DNA from: Saccopteryx bilineata
Lineage: Eukaryota > Chordata > Mammalia > Chiroptera > Emballonuridae
Reading direction: 5' to 3'
DNA: 64,000 bases
NCBI RefSeq assembly: GCF_036850765.1
Contig: NC_089492.1
Coordinates: forward strand, 101,637,022-101,701,021
Below, one piece after another: positions 22,485 through 33,154 of the stretch. The translations under genes and the position numbers were made by a program. Position 1 is the stretch's first letter. Each line of letters opens with the position of its first letter. Under the pieces are notes generated by a model, which had not been told where the DNA came from, did not search any database, and worked only from the letters and a program-made list of their open reading frames with translations.

Positions 22485-23162
22485 TTTGCATACTCATATT
22501 CATTGCAGTGTTATTCACAATAGCTAAGATATGTAAACAACCTAAGTGTCCTTCAACAGATGAATGGGTAAAGGAAACATGGCATAGATATCCAATGGAA
22601 TATTAATATTATTCAGCCATAAAAAAGAAGGAAATTTTCCCATTTGCTACAACATGGATGAGTCTGAATGGCATTATGCTAAATAAAATAAGCCAGATAG
22701 AGAAAGATAAGCAATGTATAGTATCATCTATATGTGGAATCTAAAAATAAAAAAGGAAAACAGCCGCTTTAGAGAAACAGAATAGAATGGTTGGAGGGAG
22801 CTGGAGCTGGGGCTGGGGGAAGGGGACAATGGAGTGATGTAGCTCAAAGGGCACAAATTTTCAATTATAAGAAGAATAAGTTCTGAGGATCTAATGCACA
22901 GCATGGTGATTATAGTTAATAATGCTGGATTGTATACTTAAAAGCTGCTAAGAGTAGATTTTAAACATTCTCACCATACTCACACGCACACACACACACA
23001 TACACACTTTGTTAACACTATGAGATAATGGATGTGTTAATTTTCTTGATCTTAGTAATCATTCTATAATGAATATGTTTATCAAATCATTACATTGTAC
23101 ACTTTAAATATATAAAATTACATTTGTCAATTATTCCTCAATAAAGTTAATACATTTTTAAA
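22485..23162 (+). mobile_element. LINE-1 3' end inserted in the older L1
   Basis: The direct repeat AAGAGATGAA at 22475-22484 and 23163-23172 flanks a segment that reads as the last part of L1 ORF2 (TTATTCACAATAGCTAAG, AACATGGATGAGTCTGAATG) and its 3'UTR, ending with an A-rich tail. The older L1 resumes after it (ACTTTAAATATAAAGG), so this is a retrotransposition into L1. Confidence 0.8.
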
Positions 23163-23358
23163 AAGAGATGAACTTTAAATATAAAGGTCAATTAATAAGA
23201 AAGACATAGGAATTGAAAATGTGTATGTGCCTAAGACTAGAGCCTCAAGATTCACAAAGCAAAACTGACAGAATGGAATAGAAAATGAACATTTATAGTA
23301 GGATATTTTAACACCCTTCTAGTGGTTTATAGAACTATCAGACAAAAAGTTCAGTAAA

Positions 23359-23377
23359 AAAAATTTATTTATAAAAA
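23359..23377 (+). mobile_element. 19-bp insertion like the terminus of a young L1
   Basis: AAAAATTTATTTATAAAAA lies between two perfect 15-bp direct repeats, AAAAAGTTCAGTAAA (23344-23358 and 23378-23392). The insert matches the last bases of the young L1 at 6065-6085. It looks like a retrotransposition in which almost the whole element was lost. Confidence 0.6.
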
Positions 23378-23828
23378 AAAAAGTTCAGTAAAGACATAGA
23401 GGTTCTGAACAACTTTAACAACCCCTTAACCTAATTAGTATTAATAGAACACAACACCCAACAACTGAAGGATACATCCTTTTCAATTGCACACAGAGAC
23501 CATATCCTGGGCTGTAATACAAGTCCTAATAAAACAAAAAGAATTGAAATAATAGTAGTATGTATCCTTTAATCACAACATAAATAAATTAGGAATCAAT
23601 AAAAAAAAGATACCTAGGAAAAACCCAAATATTAGGAAATTAATCATACACGTCTAAACAATCCATGAGTGAAAGAAGGCATCACAGAGAAACTAGAAAA
23701 TATGTGAAATTTAATGAGAGTGAAAATATAACAAAATTTTTGGGATGCAGCTAAAGCAATGCCTAGAGGGAATTTTATTTCTTTAAAAGCTTGTATTGGA
23801 AAAGAAGAAAGGTCTAAAATCAATGACT

Positions 23829-24044
23829 GGCCTGACCTGTGGTGGCGCAGTGGGATAAAGCGTCGACCTGGAACACTGAGGTCGCCGGTTCGAAACCTTG
23901 GGTATTACCTGGTCAAGGCACATATGGGAGTTGATGCTTCCTGCTCCTCCCCCTTCTCTCTCTCTCTGTCTCTCTCTCTCACTCCTCTCTCTCTAAAAAA
24001 AATCAATAAATACAATATTTAAAAAAAAATTAAAAAAATAAAAT
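23829..24044 (+). mobile_element. VES SINE, short form
   Basis: It begins GGCCTGACCTGTGGTGGCGC with an A-box-like region and a GGTTCGAAAC-type B box. The CACATATGGGAGTTGATGC block, a CT-rich stretch and an A-rich tail follow. The perfect 13-bp duplication AAAATCAATGACT is at 23816-23828 and 24045-24057. It is inserted in the old L1. Confidence 0.95.
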
Positions 24045-24736
24045 AAAATCAATGACTTACGAGTTTACCTCATAATCAAAGTACATCAAAGTAAAACAAA
24101 TAACAATAAATATGAGAGCAGAAATTAATGAAATAAGCAATAAGCAAGCAATAACGACAACAAGAAATTGTCAAACCCCAAAGTTGTTTTCTCACAAAGA
24201 ACAAAACAAAACTAAATTTTGTTAGTTAGACTGCTTAAGAAATATAGAGAACACGAATTAAGGGTACCAGGAATGACAAAGGGATTATCACTACAGATCT
24301 TACAGACATAAAATAATAAAAAGAGTATAAGAATGTTGTGAAGAACTTTATGCCAATAATTTCTACAAAATCTATGAAATGTAAAAATTCTTTAAAAATA
24401 TTAATCACTGATATTTACTCAAGATGGAAGAGAAAACTGAATTATAGGCATAGGTAATTTCACTGGTAAATTCTATCTAATGCTCAAAGAAGAATGACAC
24501 CAAATGTACACAAACTATTTCAAAAAAGAGAGGATGGGGTCCACTTCCCAACTTATTGTATGGTATTAGCAAAATTTTACTACCAAAACCTGACAAACAT
24601 ATGTAAAAAAGAGGCCAAAGTTCCTCATGAACACAGATATAAAAATTCTTAACAAAATATTAGCAGATTAAACCCAACAATAGATAAAAAAGAATAATAC
24701 ATCATAACCAAAGGTTTATCTCAAGAATGCAATGGT

Positions 24737-25129
24737 GCCCTGGCCGGTTGGCTCAGCGGTAGAGCGTCGGCCTGGCGTGCGGGGGACCCGGGTTCGATTC
24801 CCGGCCAGGGCACATAGGAGAAGTGCCCATCTGCTTCTCCACCCCCACCCCCTCCTTCCTCTCTGTCTCTCTCTTCCCCTCCCGCAGCCAAGGCTCCATT
24901 GGAGCAAAGATGGCCCGGGCGCTGGGGATGGCTCCTTGGCCTCTGCCCCAGGCGCTAGAGTGGCTCTGGTCGCCCCGGAGGGGCAGAGCATCGCCTCCTG
25001 GTGGGCAGAGCGTCGCCCCTGGTGGGCGTGCCGGGTAGATCCCGGTCGGGCGCATGCGGGAGTCTGTCTGACTGTCTCTCCCCGTTTCCAGCTTCAGAAA
25101 AATACAAAAAAAAAAAAAAAAAGAAAGAA
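24737..25129 (+). mobile_element. VES SINE, long form, subfamily with internal duplication
   Basis: The tRNA-like head has TGGCTCAGCGGTAGAGC (A box) and GGTTCGATTCC (B box), with ends GCCCTGG and CCAGGGC able to pair. The body contains the repeated GGGCAGAGC(A/G)TCGCC block. The tail is A-rich. The duplication AAGAATGCAATGGT (24723-24736, 25130-25143) is perfect. Long open frames across it come from the SINE and recur in other copies. Confidence 0.95.
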
Positions 25130-25433
25130 AAGAATGCAATGGTGAGTTACTGTAATATTAAAAAATCAATCAATGTGATTCACCACATTATAGAATAGAG
25201 GAGAAAAATTATATCCTTATTTTGATAGATGCAGAGAAGAACTGACAAAATGTAACATGAACTTATGATTAAAACTCTCACAAGCTAGGGACAGAAAGGA
25301 GCTTCCTTGATTTGATAAAGGGTATTTTTATTTTAAACACGATCCCAGTAAGTTTGGGAACAAGGCAAGCTCCACTTTTATCACTTCTGTTCAACTTTGT
25401 ACTGGTGGTCCTAGTCTGGTGGTCCAATAGGCA

Positions 25434-25474
25434 TGAATGAATAAATGAATGAATGAATGAATGAATGAATAAAA
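25434..25474. repeat. (AATG)n microsatellite
   Basis: About ten copies of a tetranucleotide, with two AATA variants, inside the old L1. Confidence 0.9.
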
Positions 25475-26599
25475 GTTTTAAATATCAGAAAGCAAAAACT
25501 AAAACTGTCTCTATCTGCAGATGACATAATTTCTTAGAAAGTTCTTACTTAGAAAAGTAATAATTTACAAAACTATTATTAGAATAAGTTAATTTAGTAA
25601 GATCACATGTTACAAAGTCAATATACAAAATTAACTTTATTTTTATAGTCTTGCAGCAAATAATTAGAAAATGAAGTTAAGAAGTTAAGATACAGAGTGA
25701 CAAGAAATACTTAGGAATGCATTTAACAAAAGATATGCAAAAATCTCTATCCTGAAAACCACAGAACACTGTGACAAGAAGTTGAAGAAATAAATATATA
25801 AAGAAATATACTGCGTTCATGAATTAGAAGAATCCATGTTGTAAAGATATCAATTCTCTTCAAATTTATCGAGAGAGTCAATACAGAATTCCAGCAGGTT
25901 TTTGTTGTAGCAATTAACAAGCCAATTATAAACTTTGTTTAGAAATACAACTAAGAATGCCAAGATATTTATTTATATGAAGAACAAAAGCAGTAGTCTT
26001 CTATTACCAAGTTCCAAGGCTTGCCATCGCACTGAACTCAAGACAGTTCAGTGTTTGCCAAAGGTGACACATAGGTCAATGGAACAGACTGGAGAGTTGA
26101 TAAATAGACCCAAAAATGCATTGTTGGTGATTCTTTTACAAAAGTATAAGAACAATTAAAGGAGAAAGAATGGTCTTTTTTAAAATTAGAGCTGGCACTT
26201 TCCAACTTATTCGATGAGGCCAGTAGTCTTTTGCTATCAACATCAGACAAAGACATCACAAGAAAAGTTTACAACAATATCCCTTTGAAATCCTCAACAA
26301 AATACTAGCAGCCATAATCCAGCAATATAATTTTTTTAATGTTTTGAAAAATAATGTGTTGTCTCTGTTGAATACCAAGTTTACACATAAGTATTAGCTA
26401 TTTATGTTATTCTTGCAATATATAATTATTATACAATTATAATTAATAATTATGCTATTATCACATTGTTACTTATTTTTATATATTTAATCTTATTTTT
26501 CACATATCTTTATCAGTTTATTGTTGCATTTTTTATTGATTTTATTTTATATATTAGGAAGTTGTGGTTAGATGATGAGGTTAACAACAATTTGGGGGA

Positions 26600-26790
26600 C
26601 TGTGGTTCTTTTATTTTTATTTTAACTAAGTTTATTGGGTGACATTGGTTAATAAAATTATATAGGTTTAAGGTATGTAATTCTGTCAAACACCTTCTGT
26701 ATATTGTATTGTGTACTCACCACCCCAAGTCAAGTCTCCTTCCATTATTTATCTGCCTGTTACTCTCTTCCATCTCCCCCTACAGCCTTC
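26600..26790 (-). mobile_element. LINE-1 3'UTR, reversed
   Basis: Text such as TTATTGGGTGACATTGGTTA, ACACCTTCTGTATATTGTAT and CACCACCCCAAGTCAAGTC is the complement of a Laurasiatherian/bat L1 3'UTR. It lies between two plus-strand pieces of the old L1. I could not define a clean duplication. The AT-rich stretch at 26330-26600 is unassigned. Confidence 0.65.
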
Positions 26791-27104
26791 TTTAATAAGT
26801 GGTACTTGAACAATTATATATCCCTATGTGAAAAATACAAATTAAAAAGGAAAGAAGAAAGAAAAGAAAAAAAGAAGCTCTCTTTATCCTCCATATCCTG
26901 ACAATATTCAAAACTAAAAATGGATCATAGACATAAATATAAAATTTAGATTATACACTGTCTAGAAGGAAATACAGGAGAAATTTCTATAACCTTGGCA
27001 AAGATTTCTTAGATACAATATCAAAAACACAATCCGTAAAAAAAGAGGATAAATTGGATTTCTTCCAAATCAAGGTGAAAATAAAGTATCACTTTTTGTA
27101 AGAG

Positions 27105-27195
27105 CTAGAAAATTGAGGCTTGCACCAGCACGCAGCTAGCAAATGGCAGAGCTGGAAATGAACTCGGGGCAGTCTGACTCCAGAACCTATAGTTT
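27105..27195 (-). mobile_element. MIR SINE fragment
   Basis: Reversed MIR end: CACGCAGCTAGCAAATGGCA, then AGTCTGACTCCAGAACC. Confidence 0.65.
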
Positions 27196-28367
27196 TATGC
27201 ATAGTATGTAGTGTAAAAAAACTCCTTTTGCAAGACACAATGCAGGAAGCATAGATTTCAACAGCACAGCTGTGCTTCTCGGTTAATGGGCCTGCATCCC
27301 CACAACACCTCAATCCCCCACCCTGGACGTGGGGAAGGCCTGAGTGTTGCAGCTTTAGCACCACTGAATGAGCTTTCAACAAACCCAGCAATGCTTCATC
27401 GCAAAAGAAAAATGTTATGACGGAGGTTAGGACTGGGCTGTCTTCCCTGAAGATTTGCTAGCTCAATCTTAATGAGTTGTTATTGCTGAAAACAAGGGCG
27501 GTCCATGTGACTGGTGTCACCCCTGCAGCTGTGCTATAGAGAATTCAGTTAGGCATCAGCCCAGCCCTCAGTGGGGGCTTGTACAGGAAGGGGTGGGCAG
27601 GATTTGAGGTTGAAATCCCATAGTGTGAGCACTTATCGCTGGACCTGCCCTTGCCTGTTCTTTCCTGCAGTGCCTCATTCGGGACTGGGCACATAGGAGA
27701 TTTCCTTAAAGGCCCCTTGCTTGAGAGAGGGTTTGTAGATACCATTATTCACATCAGGGATTTATTCCTAGTTCCAAACTCCAGACTGAGGCCATTGGAT
27801 TATTTCTCTGTGTTCTATAGAGCAGTGCATATAAATCTCTGTACAATGCAAATTCAGTAGGTCTGGGGTGGAAGCCAAGATCCTGCATTTCTAACGAGCT
27901 TCCAGATGATTCGGATGCTGTCCATGGAGCCCACTGTGGCTGGCCAGGCTAGAGAACGTGAACCCCAGAAGCAGCTTCTCTCTTCCCCTCCAACCAAGAC
28001 AGAGTGGAACGGGAACAATGCCTTACAATCATTGCCCAGCTGGGAGAAAAAGCTGGACCAGTCTATTTCCATTCCCTTTGTGCATTCATCTATTTTAAAA
28101 AGCTGAATTCAGACTACACTATGTTTGCAGCACAGCACCAGGCCAGGTGGAGAACCGGACTAGCAGGGCAGGCTCGTGGTGCAATGTCCTTCAAACACAT
28201 CTGTGCACGTGTATTTGGAGGCCATACCAGCTTTCCTTGGCTTTTCCCATGAGACAGATCAAAGCGAGTGCTGGGTGTCCTTCATTCTTTCTTTGGGAAG
28301 AATCAGTTACTAGAAGTTTTCTACCTTGTTATTTATAATAGATCAGCACCCTTGGGAAGGGTGTTGG
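27196..28367. other. Unassigned sequence, no gene seen
   Basis: Single-copy-looking apart from the MER5A scrap at 27857-27925. No coding signal. Confidence 0.35.
27857..27925 (+). mobile_element. MER5A (hAT) fragment
   Basis: TCAGTAGGTCTGGGGTGG, then CCTGCATTTCTAACGAGCTT and GATGATTCGGATGCTG match the centre of the ancient MER5A element. Both termini are missing. Confidence 0.7.
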
Positions 28368-28382
28368 CCAATCCCTCCTTTA

Positions 28383-28428
28383 TTAATTTTTTTTTAACTT
28401 TTATTAATTTTTAGAGAGGAGAGAGAGA

Positions 28429-28495
<67 letters not shown>

Positions 28496-28619
28496 GGGAG
28501 GGAGGAGCAGGAAGCATCAACTCCCATATGTGCCTTGACCAGGCAAGCCCAGGGTTTTGAACCGGCGACCTCAGCATTCCAGGTCGACACTCTATCCACT
28601 GCTCCACCACAGGTCAGGC
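28383..28619 (-). mobile_element. VES SINE, short form, with expanded GT/GA tract
   Basis: Reversed copy with a T-rich start, GT then GA repeats (28429-28492), the GCATCAACTCCCATATGTGCC block and the complement of the tRNA-like head. The perfect 15-bp duplication CCAATCCCTCCTTTA is at 28368-28382 and 28620-28634. Confidence 0.95.
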
Positions 28620-28634
28620 CCAATCCCTCCTTTA

Positions 28635-29920
28635 ATCGGTGAAATTACATTTCATTCGTCTGCACCATATACTCATCCCAGTGCTGACAAAACTTAAGTC
28701 TGAGCCTTCAGCAGGCTTCCCATCTTTTTAAAGACACAAGAGTTCAGAGCTAAGCAGTAGGAGCACGAGCTGACTCCGGGCCATGTTGTGTGAGCGGGAA
28801 CAGGCGCTGTGGCCTGGTGGGCCTGAGGGACAGGAGCATTAAACAAATCCAGAGTGTGTAAACCAAGCCAGGGAGGAGGAGCTCTTGCAGTGTGGACAAA
28901 AGCAGGCACAGGCACAGCTGCAGGCGGCCGGCACCGGCTCCTCTGCGTTTTCCAAGCTGCTCTAGCCGTGTGCTCCTCTTACCAGCACCTGGCCAAGAGC
29001 TCCACAAACACTTCCATCCTGAATTCAGCTGGGTTGGGATATTTCATTCCACCAAAGAGAGGAGCCAGAATCATGAAATAAAAGTGGATCAACAATGTTT
29101 GAATTTTTTTTTTCCAGAAAAAGGAAGCAACCACCAATAATCTGGAAACGCTCAATAGGGCAGCAATTCAGGACAGCTGCTGAAACTACTTGACAGAGTG
29201 GAGAGTCAGGTGAGGCACCTTCCCTGACCTGTGATTTTGATTCCACCGGGACTGGGAGAAGGGCCATGACAGGACATGGCTGTTTGGGTCTTGAATGGAG
29301 GCGGCTCTGCCTCCACTATCTGATGCTCCCGCCAAGTCTTCCCTTCACATGCACCACAGTAAGGAGGCCCACAGTAAGGAGCACATTCTTGCCATTCTTC
29401 TGCCTCACGGCAGGCTCCAGGTCGGAGCAGTTGCAAGATTGGATTTGTTTGTGATGTGTTTGTAGAATAGTGTTTTAACAGTTTGGCAGAAGGAGAGAAA
29501 GATGACACCAAGATGGCTGGAGCACTCACACCCGATGGGGCTGCTCTTTGCGAAAGCAGAGACCTACTGGGTGGCGGGCAGAGGGAGGCCTCGGGCCTCT
29601 TTCAGTCGGCCCACACCTCCAGGCAGCCAGTTGGGACCTTTAGCTGGTCAGGTCCCTTTGGAAGGGCAGCTGAGCAATGGGGGAGGCTCTGGGTATTTAC
29701 AGCAACTGCAGAGAGTCAAAGCCACAGCCTAGGGAAGCTGCCCCTCTGGTGACCAGGGATCTGGCTGCTGGCTATTTGGGGCTCTGCTCAAAAGGGTTTT
29801 GAGGAGCATGGCTGCCTGGGCATTCAGATGTAGGGAAGAAGAGACAATGACAGCAACAAAATTGCATCTCCCTTCCATTGAGACCCATTGCTAATGGAGA
29901 TATATTACAAACCCTTGACC
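28635..29920. other. Unassigned sequence, no gene seen
   Basis: No family or coding exon recognised. Frames up to 107 codons have no recognisable domain. Confidence 0.35.
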
Positions 29921-29938
29921 AAAAACTCAAGCTATTTG

Positions 29939-30321
29939 GCCCTGGCCAGTTGGCTCAGTGGTAGAGCGTGCGGAAATCCCGGGTTCGATTCCCGGCCAGG
30001 GCACACAGGAGAAGCGCCCATCTGCTTCTCCACCCCTCCCCCTCTCCTTTCTCTCTGTCTCTCTCTTCCCCTCCCGCAGCCGAGGCTCCATTGGAGCAAA
30101 AGATGGCCCGGGCGCTCAGGATGGCTCTGTGGCCTCTGCCTCAGGCGCTAGAATGGCTCTGGTTGCAACAAAGCGACATCCCGGATGGGCAGAGCATCAC
30201 CCCCTGGTGGGCGTGCCAGGTGGATCCCAGTCGGGCACATGCGGGAGTCTGTTTGACTGCCTCCCCGTTTCCAGCTTCAGAAAAATACAAAAAACAAACA
30301 AACAAACAAAAAACACACAAA
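29939..30321 (+). mobile_element. VES SINE, long form without internal duplication
   Basis: The perfect 18-bp duplication AAAAACTCAAGCTATTTG flanks it (29921-29938, 30322-30339). The head has TGGCTCAGTGGTAGAGC and GGTTCGATTCC, but the region between them is about 20 bases shorter than in the copy at 24737, so the anticodon-arm part is mostly missing. The tail is a run of CAAA units. Confidence 0.95.
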
Positions 30322-30339
30322 AAAAACTCAAGCTATTTG

Positions 30340-30934
30340 AAAGATAGCCCCGCTCTCTCCGCCCAACCCAGCTGCTCCCCTGCAAGCACATGTGCTCCAC
30401 CAGCCCGCGTTCTCAGTCCCCCACTGTTCCTCCCTCCAGGCTGGTCCTTTTCTCTCCTCACCCTTTCCGTAGGCCCACCCACCTTCAAGATCCCTGAGGC
30501 TTGCTGACTCTGCAGGTCCACCACAGCCCTGCTTTCTCTAGAACTGTATTACCCAAACCGCTGACCAAGTTCAGCAGCGGTGAAGCATGGGCAACTAAAA
30601 GCATTGTTTGGAAAGAATTTGTTACCAGAAAATTTCTTGGAAAATCATAATGGGAAAAAATATGCATTTTTCTTGTATTTCTTTACTCTTGTTTGTTTGT
30701 TTGTTTATAGTATTGCTTATATTTTAAATTACCTGCAGGGGGCATCTTGTAATCCTTCTATAGGTTTAAATTCCCTAGATCTGAACTCGGCCTGTCCCTC
30801 TCTGAACACTTCACCTCGTGACAGCCTGTCCTGTATTTGCATCAGGGCCCCTAATTATTCATGTCCTGCCAGCGGTTGTGCAACTGTTTCCTGTCTCGCT
30901 TCCTGTCTGAGCAGGCACAAAATCCTCTCCAAGG
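30340..30934. other. Unassigned sequence, no gene seen
   Basis: C/T-rich to about 30540, AT-rich after. A TTTG array is at about 30691-30706. Confidence 0.35.
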
Positions 30935-31045
30935 TGAAGGATGCAAAGCGTGGAAAGCTGTTAGGATGTTAGGACAGTGCCTGGCACACAGTAAAAGCTC
31001 ACTGCACGTTAGATATTGCTGTTGTTGTTATTATTATTATTATCA
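30935..31045 (+). mobile_element. MIR SINE 3' fragment
   Basis: GGACAGTGCCTGGCACACAG, then AAAGCTCACTGCACG and a TTATTA run, the end of MIR. Confidence 0.65.
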
Positions 31046-31204
31046 TTCTACTCCTTTGCATCGTCCCAGAGAAGAGATTTTTTTTTTTTTTTTAATTTTC
31101 TTCAAAGACTAGTCATGGGCAACTGATAGGAGCTCAATAAATATCTTTGCAGTGATATAGTATCTACTAAATTAAAGGATGAATTCAAGAGCCAGCCTCG
31201 CATG

Positions 31205-31400
31205 ATGGTTGTATGCACAGCTTCTGGCAATCTGATCCTTAGGTCTAAATCCTGGCATCACCACTTAAGTTGGATTACTTAACCTTAGGGCCTCTGTTTC
31301 CTTGTCTGCCATCCACTTCATAGGTTTGTTATGAGAGTTAAATGGGAGGATTAATATTTCAATAGTGCATCACACTGTGCCTGAAACATAGGAAGCCTTA
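31205..31400 (+). mobile_element. MIR SINE
   Basis: Reads CTAAATCCTGGCATCACCAC, TTACTTAACCTTAGGGCCTC, GAGAGTTAAATGGGAGG and CACACTGTGCCTGAAACATA in MIR order. Confidence 0.75.
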
Positions 31401-31436
31401 TGTTCCCAAATGAAGTTGGGTAGAAATTAACCTTAG

Positions 31437-31600
31437 AGTCCTGGCTGGATAGCTTGGTTGGTTAGAGCATTGTCCCAATATGCAAAGGTTGTGGATTTGA
31501 TTCCTGGTCAGGGCACATACAGGAATAGATCAATGTTTCTGTCTATCCCTGTCTCCCTTCTTCTCTCTCTAAAATCAATAAATAAAATTTAAAAAAGAGA
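31437..31600 (+). mobile_element. VES SINE, classic short type (diverged)
   Basis: Head TCCTGGCTGGATAGCTTGG with GGTTAGAGCATTG and a decayed B box (GGATTTGATTCC), then CAGGGCACATACAGG, ATCAATGTTTCTGTC and a CT-rich end with AAATCAATAAATAAAA. It is closer to the classic vesper-bat VES than to the long form. No clear duplication. Confidence 0.8.
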
Positions 31601-33150
31601 AAAAGTTTTCTGAGTAGTACCAAAATAGGTGCTATTTTATTAATTTGAGAGAACAGGTTCCCCTTTCTGGTAATAGCATTTGCAGATGAGCAGTTGGTAC
31701 GCTAATTACATTGTGTCTCAACTCTTCTTCAAAGCAGATGCGACAGTCTTTCCTTGGCAGGACCTGACTAATGATTGAACTTGAAGCATATATCTTACAA
31801 TATTTTTATTCAAACTCCCCTCTCCTGGGTGGTGAAGGCAGTGGTATGCTACCCTGACCCCTCTTAGGACAGCTGGGAGTGCTGTCAGTGGTCAGCCTCT
31901 CCACAAACCTGCCCTCAGAGACAGCCACATCAGAGGACTGGCCGCGTGGAGAAGAGACCAGTCCCCCCATCCCAACTTGCAAAACCCTGAAAGTCCTCGT
32001 GGCCCCAGGGCCCCGGGGGGCCTGCTTTGCAAGCCCAGCTTTCCCTTTCGCTGTCCTGTTTTTCTCCCTCCCCTCCCACAGATGCTGATTCTGCGAGCAT
32101 GCCCTAATAAACATCTGCACACTCATCTTCATCTCAAAGCCCATTCCAGGGGACCCAGCCTACAGCTCTGTTAGGGCAAACTCATTTCTTTTCATTAATT
32201 CTGATACAACCTCTAATTTACAATTACCTGGATTGCATCTGTAACTAGGGTGAATATACAGCATGGTTTGCCTGAGACAATTTGTGCCTGTAATTTTTAA
32301 AAAGTTTAATTATTCAAATCAATCTCTTTTACTTTAAAAGTATTCCCAGTTTGACCAATAAATTATAGCCACAGTATTTGTAAACAACCCTAATTCCACA
32401 GGTCTCACTGCCAGTGTGGGAAAATGAGGTCATGTTCACAGGGTCTGAATTCCCCTAGCAGCTGAGAGCTCCCCTTCCCGGGGGAGGGGGAGGTTCCTTC
32501 CATGCATCCTCCCTGCTTCCTCCCCAGAACATCTGAGGACACTGGAGCTCACACACTCTCAACAGATCAAACTGCTGCAGTTCTGCCACTGCTCTCTGCC
32601 CTCTTTGGGGCCCGCTGTCGTGCCCCAGTGCTGAGAGCCCTTCCATTCTCCCCAGGAGCGGAGGCTCCCATAGACGCTGCTGCTCCTGAGCACCACACAG
32701 CTGCTGGGGATTCCATCATTGCCCCGAGGCCCGAATGACCCGAGGAGCCAACCCTGGATGTTCAGCCCTGGCCAGGGTTTGAGTCTCATTTTGGTTGTAG
32801 CTTAATATATATACCCTCCCGTGCAATGAGTAAAGAAATGCATTCTTTTTGTCTAGTACACACTTTTTAGGTGGATCCCACAGCAGGACGGCGTGAGCCC
32901 TAAATGGGTGAGTTCGTTGCTTATTGCCCACAGAGCTCTTTCCCACTCAGGGCCCCACACAGGCCCTCAAGGTGGCTGTTGTTCAGGTTGGAGTTGAATA
33001 ACAGCCTCCAAAACTGGAACCCCGGTACCTATCTAATCCTAGTATTTCAAGTTCTTTCTCCAGAAATTTTCTCATGCTTCACATAATTGAGTTGGCACAA
33101 GCAGATGTGGAGGAATTATAATCTAACTCCACACAAACCAGGCGTGTATG
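31601..33150. other. Unassigned, partly single-copy-looking
   Basis: About 32160-32410 is AT-rich, free of recognised repeats, and resembles conserved non-coding DNA (CATTAATTCTGATACAACC, GTTTAATTATTCAAATCAA). A GC-richer patch at 32460-32760 carries overlapping frames of 60 to 80 codons with no recognised domain. Confidence 0.35.
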
Positions 33151-33154
33151 GGAG

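Larger units (their letters stand above)
21600..27090 (+). mobile_element. Old LINE-1, ORF1 end through ORF2, broken by many insertions
   Basis: The segment follows L1 order: ORF1-end text near 21660-21980 (AAAAAGGATTTAAAAAACTG, AAGATAAAGAGAAAATCTTA), the ORF1/ORF2 spacer, the ORF2 start near 22450 (AGCAAGACCCAACTATGTGC), then mid and late ORF2 to about 27080. Frames are destroyed. Later insertions are an L1 3' end (22485-23162), a 19-bp L1-tail-like insert (23359-23377), two VES SINEs (23829, 24737) and a reversed L1 3' end (about 26600-26790). A piece at about 26235-26330 returns to an earlier part of ORF2, so it may be a separate fragment or a rearrangement. Confidence 0.75.

Noticed and set aside
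24737..24812. tRNA gene candidate
   Set aside because: It has A and B boxes and pairing ends but extra bases before the D arm, and it is followed by a SINE body, A tail and duplication; the same holds at 29939, 35558 and 52524.
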